Of a DNA stretch of 64,000 bases, positions 62,709 to 64,000 are shown one piece after another (within the stretch, counting starts at the first letter, position 1; each line of letters opens with the position of its first letter). Origin of the DNA: Pycnopodia helianthoides (taxonomy: Eukaryota; Echinodermata; Asteroidea; Forcipulatida; Asteriidae); assembly GCA_032158295.1 (NCBI GenBank), contig CM063243.1:4038948-4102947 (forward strand), given 5' to 3'. The notes beneath the pieces are model-generated. The model was given only the letters and a program-made list of their open reading frames with translations, was not told the DNA's origin and did no database searches. The position numbers and the translations under genes were made by a program.

Positions 62709-64000
62709 TGTGGACAGTCACACCACACTAAACCCGAATTGGTCAGGAGGTTAGTCTAAAATAAAAATAATTAAAATAAATTGATAAGCCGACTAATTAG
62801 AGACTGAACAAATATAAATTATTCTGATGAGTTTCCCAGGCCTGGAGATCATAGCTGCTGATGGTCCTGATCTAGGCCTTGGTGCCCTTTTTTCAAAATA
62901 TTCCCAAACATGGCAAAGACTTCAAGATTTTGCAATGGAACACCCTTTCCATGGACGAGATTGCATGAAATGCATTTACCCAACTCAAAATCGAAGTTCT
63001 GGATCAAAATAAACAGACAGAAAATAAGTTCCAAGTCCAGAATCCTTTCTTTTTCTTCTGAAACTCAAATCTACAAACTTATTCCCTATCTACAGATATT
63101 TAGGAATTTTGACTTAAAAGTAAAAGCTCAAAAGTAAATTTAGCACAAGGTTAAATCACCACTTGTTTCTTAATTTTAAGGCATGTATTTTGTTTCCTCA
63201 CAAGCCTTTGACTTTCATATTAGTTTCACAAAGTTGTTTGTCTTTGGTAATCACAGAAGCTGAAACATGGTTACATGGAACTTTCCACACAATTTAAATT
63301 ACAAGGTTGTCACTCATACAACCATACATCAAAAACTACACTCGGTTTTAACGTTTGTGGTTTTACTGGCATTTCACACCTTGAATCAATTGTTCATAAA
63401 GAAATTAAACTCTGCCAATAATAATGATTATGTTGGTTTAGGGAGTATAAGTTGTGCTCTTTGTTGTTGACCCAGTATCTCTGCCGAGCATTCACTCTTG
63501 ACAATGACGGCTCTCTGCCCGTTTACGAAATTACACACGTGTACATGCGGTGCGCTAGTAGCCACATCTCAAGGCAGGCATCTGTACTCTCTCTAGTCTC
63601 TTCTCCAGTTCTCGGCTAAAATTCCATATCCGGCAGCCACTTAATCTTCCTTAAATTTGGTCAAATTTGAACCTTACCCGTCCAGAATGGTAGACAGAAT
63701 GAATACAAAGAGGAACAGGCACTTTTGAAGTATTACAAAGTGGCAAAATCATGAAAATTAAGCCATGTCTTGACAACGTCAACGCTACTCCCTACACTCC
63801 ATTTAAGTTCCTTTAGGCACGAGTGCGTGAGAGTTTCCTTTTTAAGCTACCAACTCCTCGGAAAAGGAATATTACAAAAAGGGAAATCAAGTCCAACATT
63901 TATTTTAAAAATCAAATAAGTCCCTTTAGAAAGTGATACGAACATTTTTTTCACTCTCTCTTGAAGAAATTGCGAACCTCTCCTTTTATCAACGGCCATC
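62709..64000. other. upstream of ZFYVE26; promoter region expected but not recognised
   Basis: No CpG-rich block, TATA box or neighbouring coding exon can be supported. A TTTAG acceptor-like site 20 nt above the start codon hints that the promoter lies further upstream, behind a 5' untranslated intron. Confidence 0.45.

Noticed and set aside
11821..62708. Interpretation of ZFYVE26 as a pseudogene because of two frame breaks
   Set aside because: All 41 exons keep splice sites, phase and zinc ligands, and no in-frame stop occurs apart from the two one-base breaks, which look like assembly deletions.

Overview
This is animal nuclear DNA: AT-rich and rich in repeats, with short exons in long introns that follow the GT-AG rule. 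One gene fills about 80% of the window. It is the ortholog of ZFYVE26 (spastizin, also SPG15 or FYVE-CENT), on the minus strand, with its start codon at 62708 and stop codon at 11821. I assembled 41 coding exons by hand. Each exon was placed by similarity to the human protein as I remember it, by GT/AG borders, and by codon phase. Phase is continuous at every junction. Two exons contain an internal one-base frame problem. The deduced protein has about 3,279 residues, against 2,539 in human.

Protein layout: a conserved N-terminus (exons 1-7), a long acidic and serine-rich linker (exon 8), a basic patch (exon 9), a helical middle part (exons 10-12), a DUF547-like domain (exons 13-18), the large helical exon 19 with exons 20-24, a serine/proline linker, the FYVE zinc finger (exons 26-27), and the conserved C-terminal helical region (exons 29-41). 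The human protein, as I recall it, lacks the DUF547-like part.

The organism is probably a non-vertebrate deuterostome, and I favour an echinoderm (sea star). The protein is clearly related to the vertebrate one but diverged. The introns carry short TTAA-flanked elements, hairpin elements and tRNA-derived SINEs of a kind I associate with echinoderm genomes. This is inference; no species is proven.

Region by region: 1-11,150 has no recognisable gene except a possible first exon at 366-551 of a neighbour running off the left edge; the rest is unique DNA and repeats. 11,150-62,708 is ZFYVE26. Its introns hold two hAT-like elements with perfect 8-bp target duplications, a 1.9-kb element with 34-bp inverted ends, several families of TTAA elements, hairpin elements, a LINE 3' fragment with SINEs that appear to share its tail, and many minisatellites. 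62,709-64,000 is upstream DNA with no recognisable gene.

The most unusual observation is that at least three tandem arrays start inside an exon of this gene. Copies of the 3' edge of exons 13 and 23, each with its splice donor, are repeated into the following intron. The last 39 codons, stop codon included, are repeated as 117-bp units beyond the end of the gene. At exons 13 and 23 the first extra donor would lengthen the exon in frame. The second most unusual is the DUF547-like domain embedded in spastizin.
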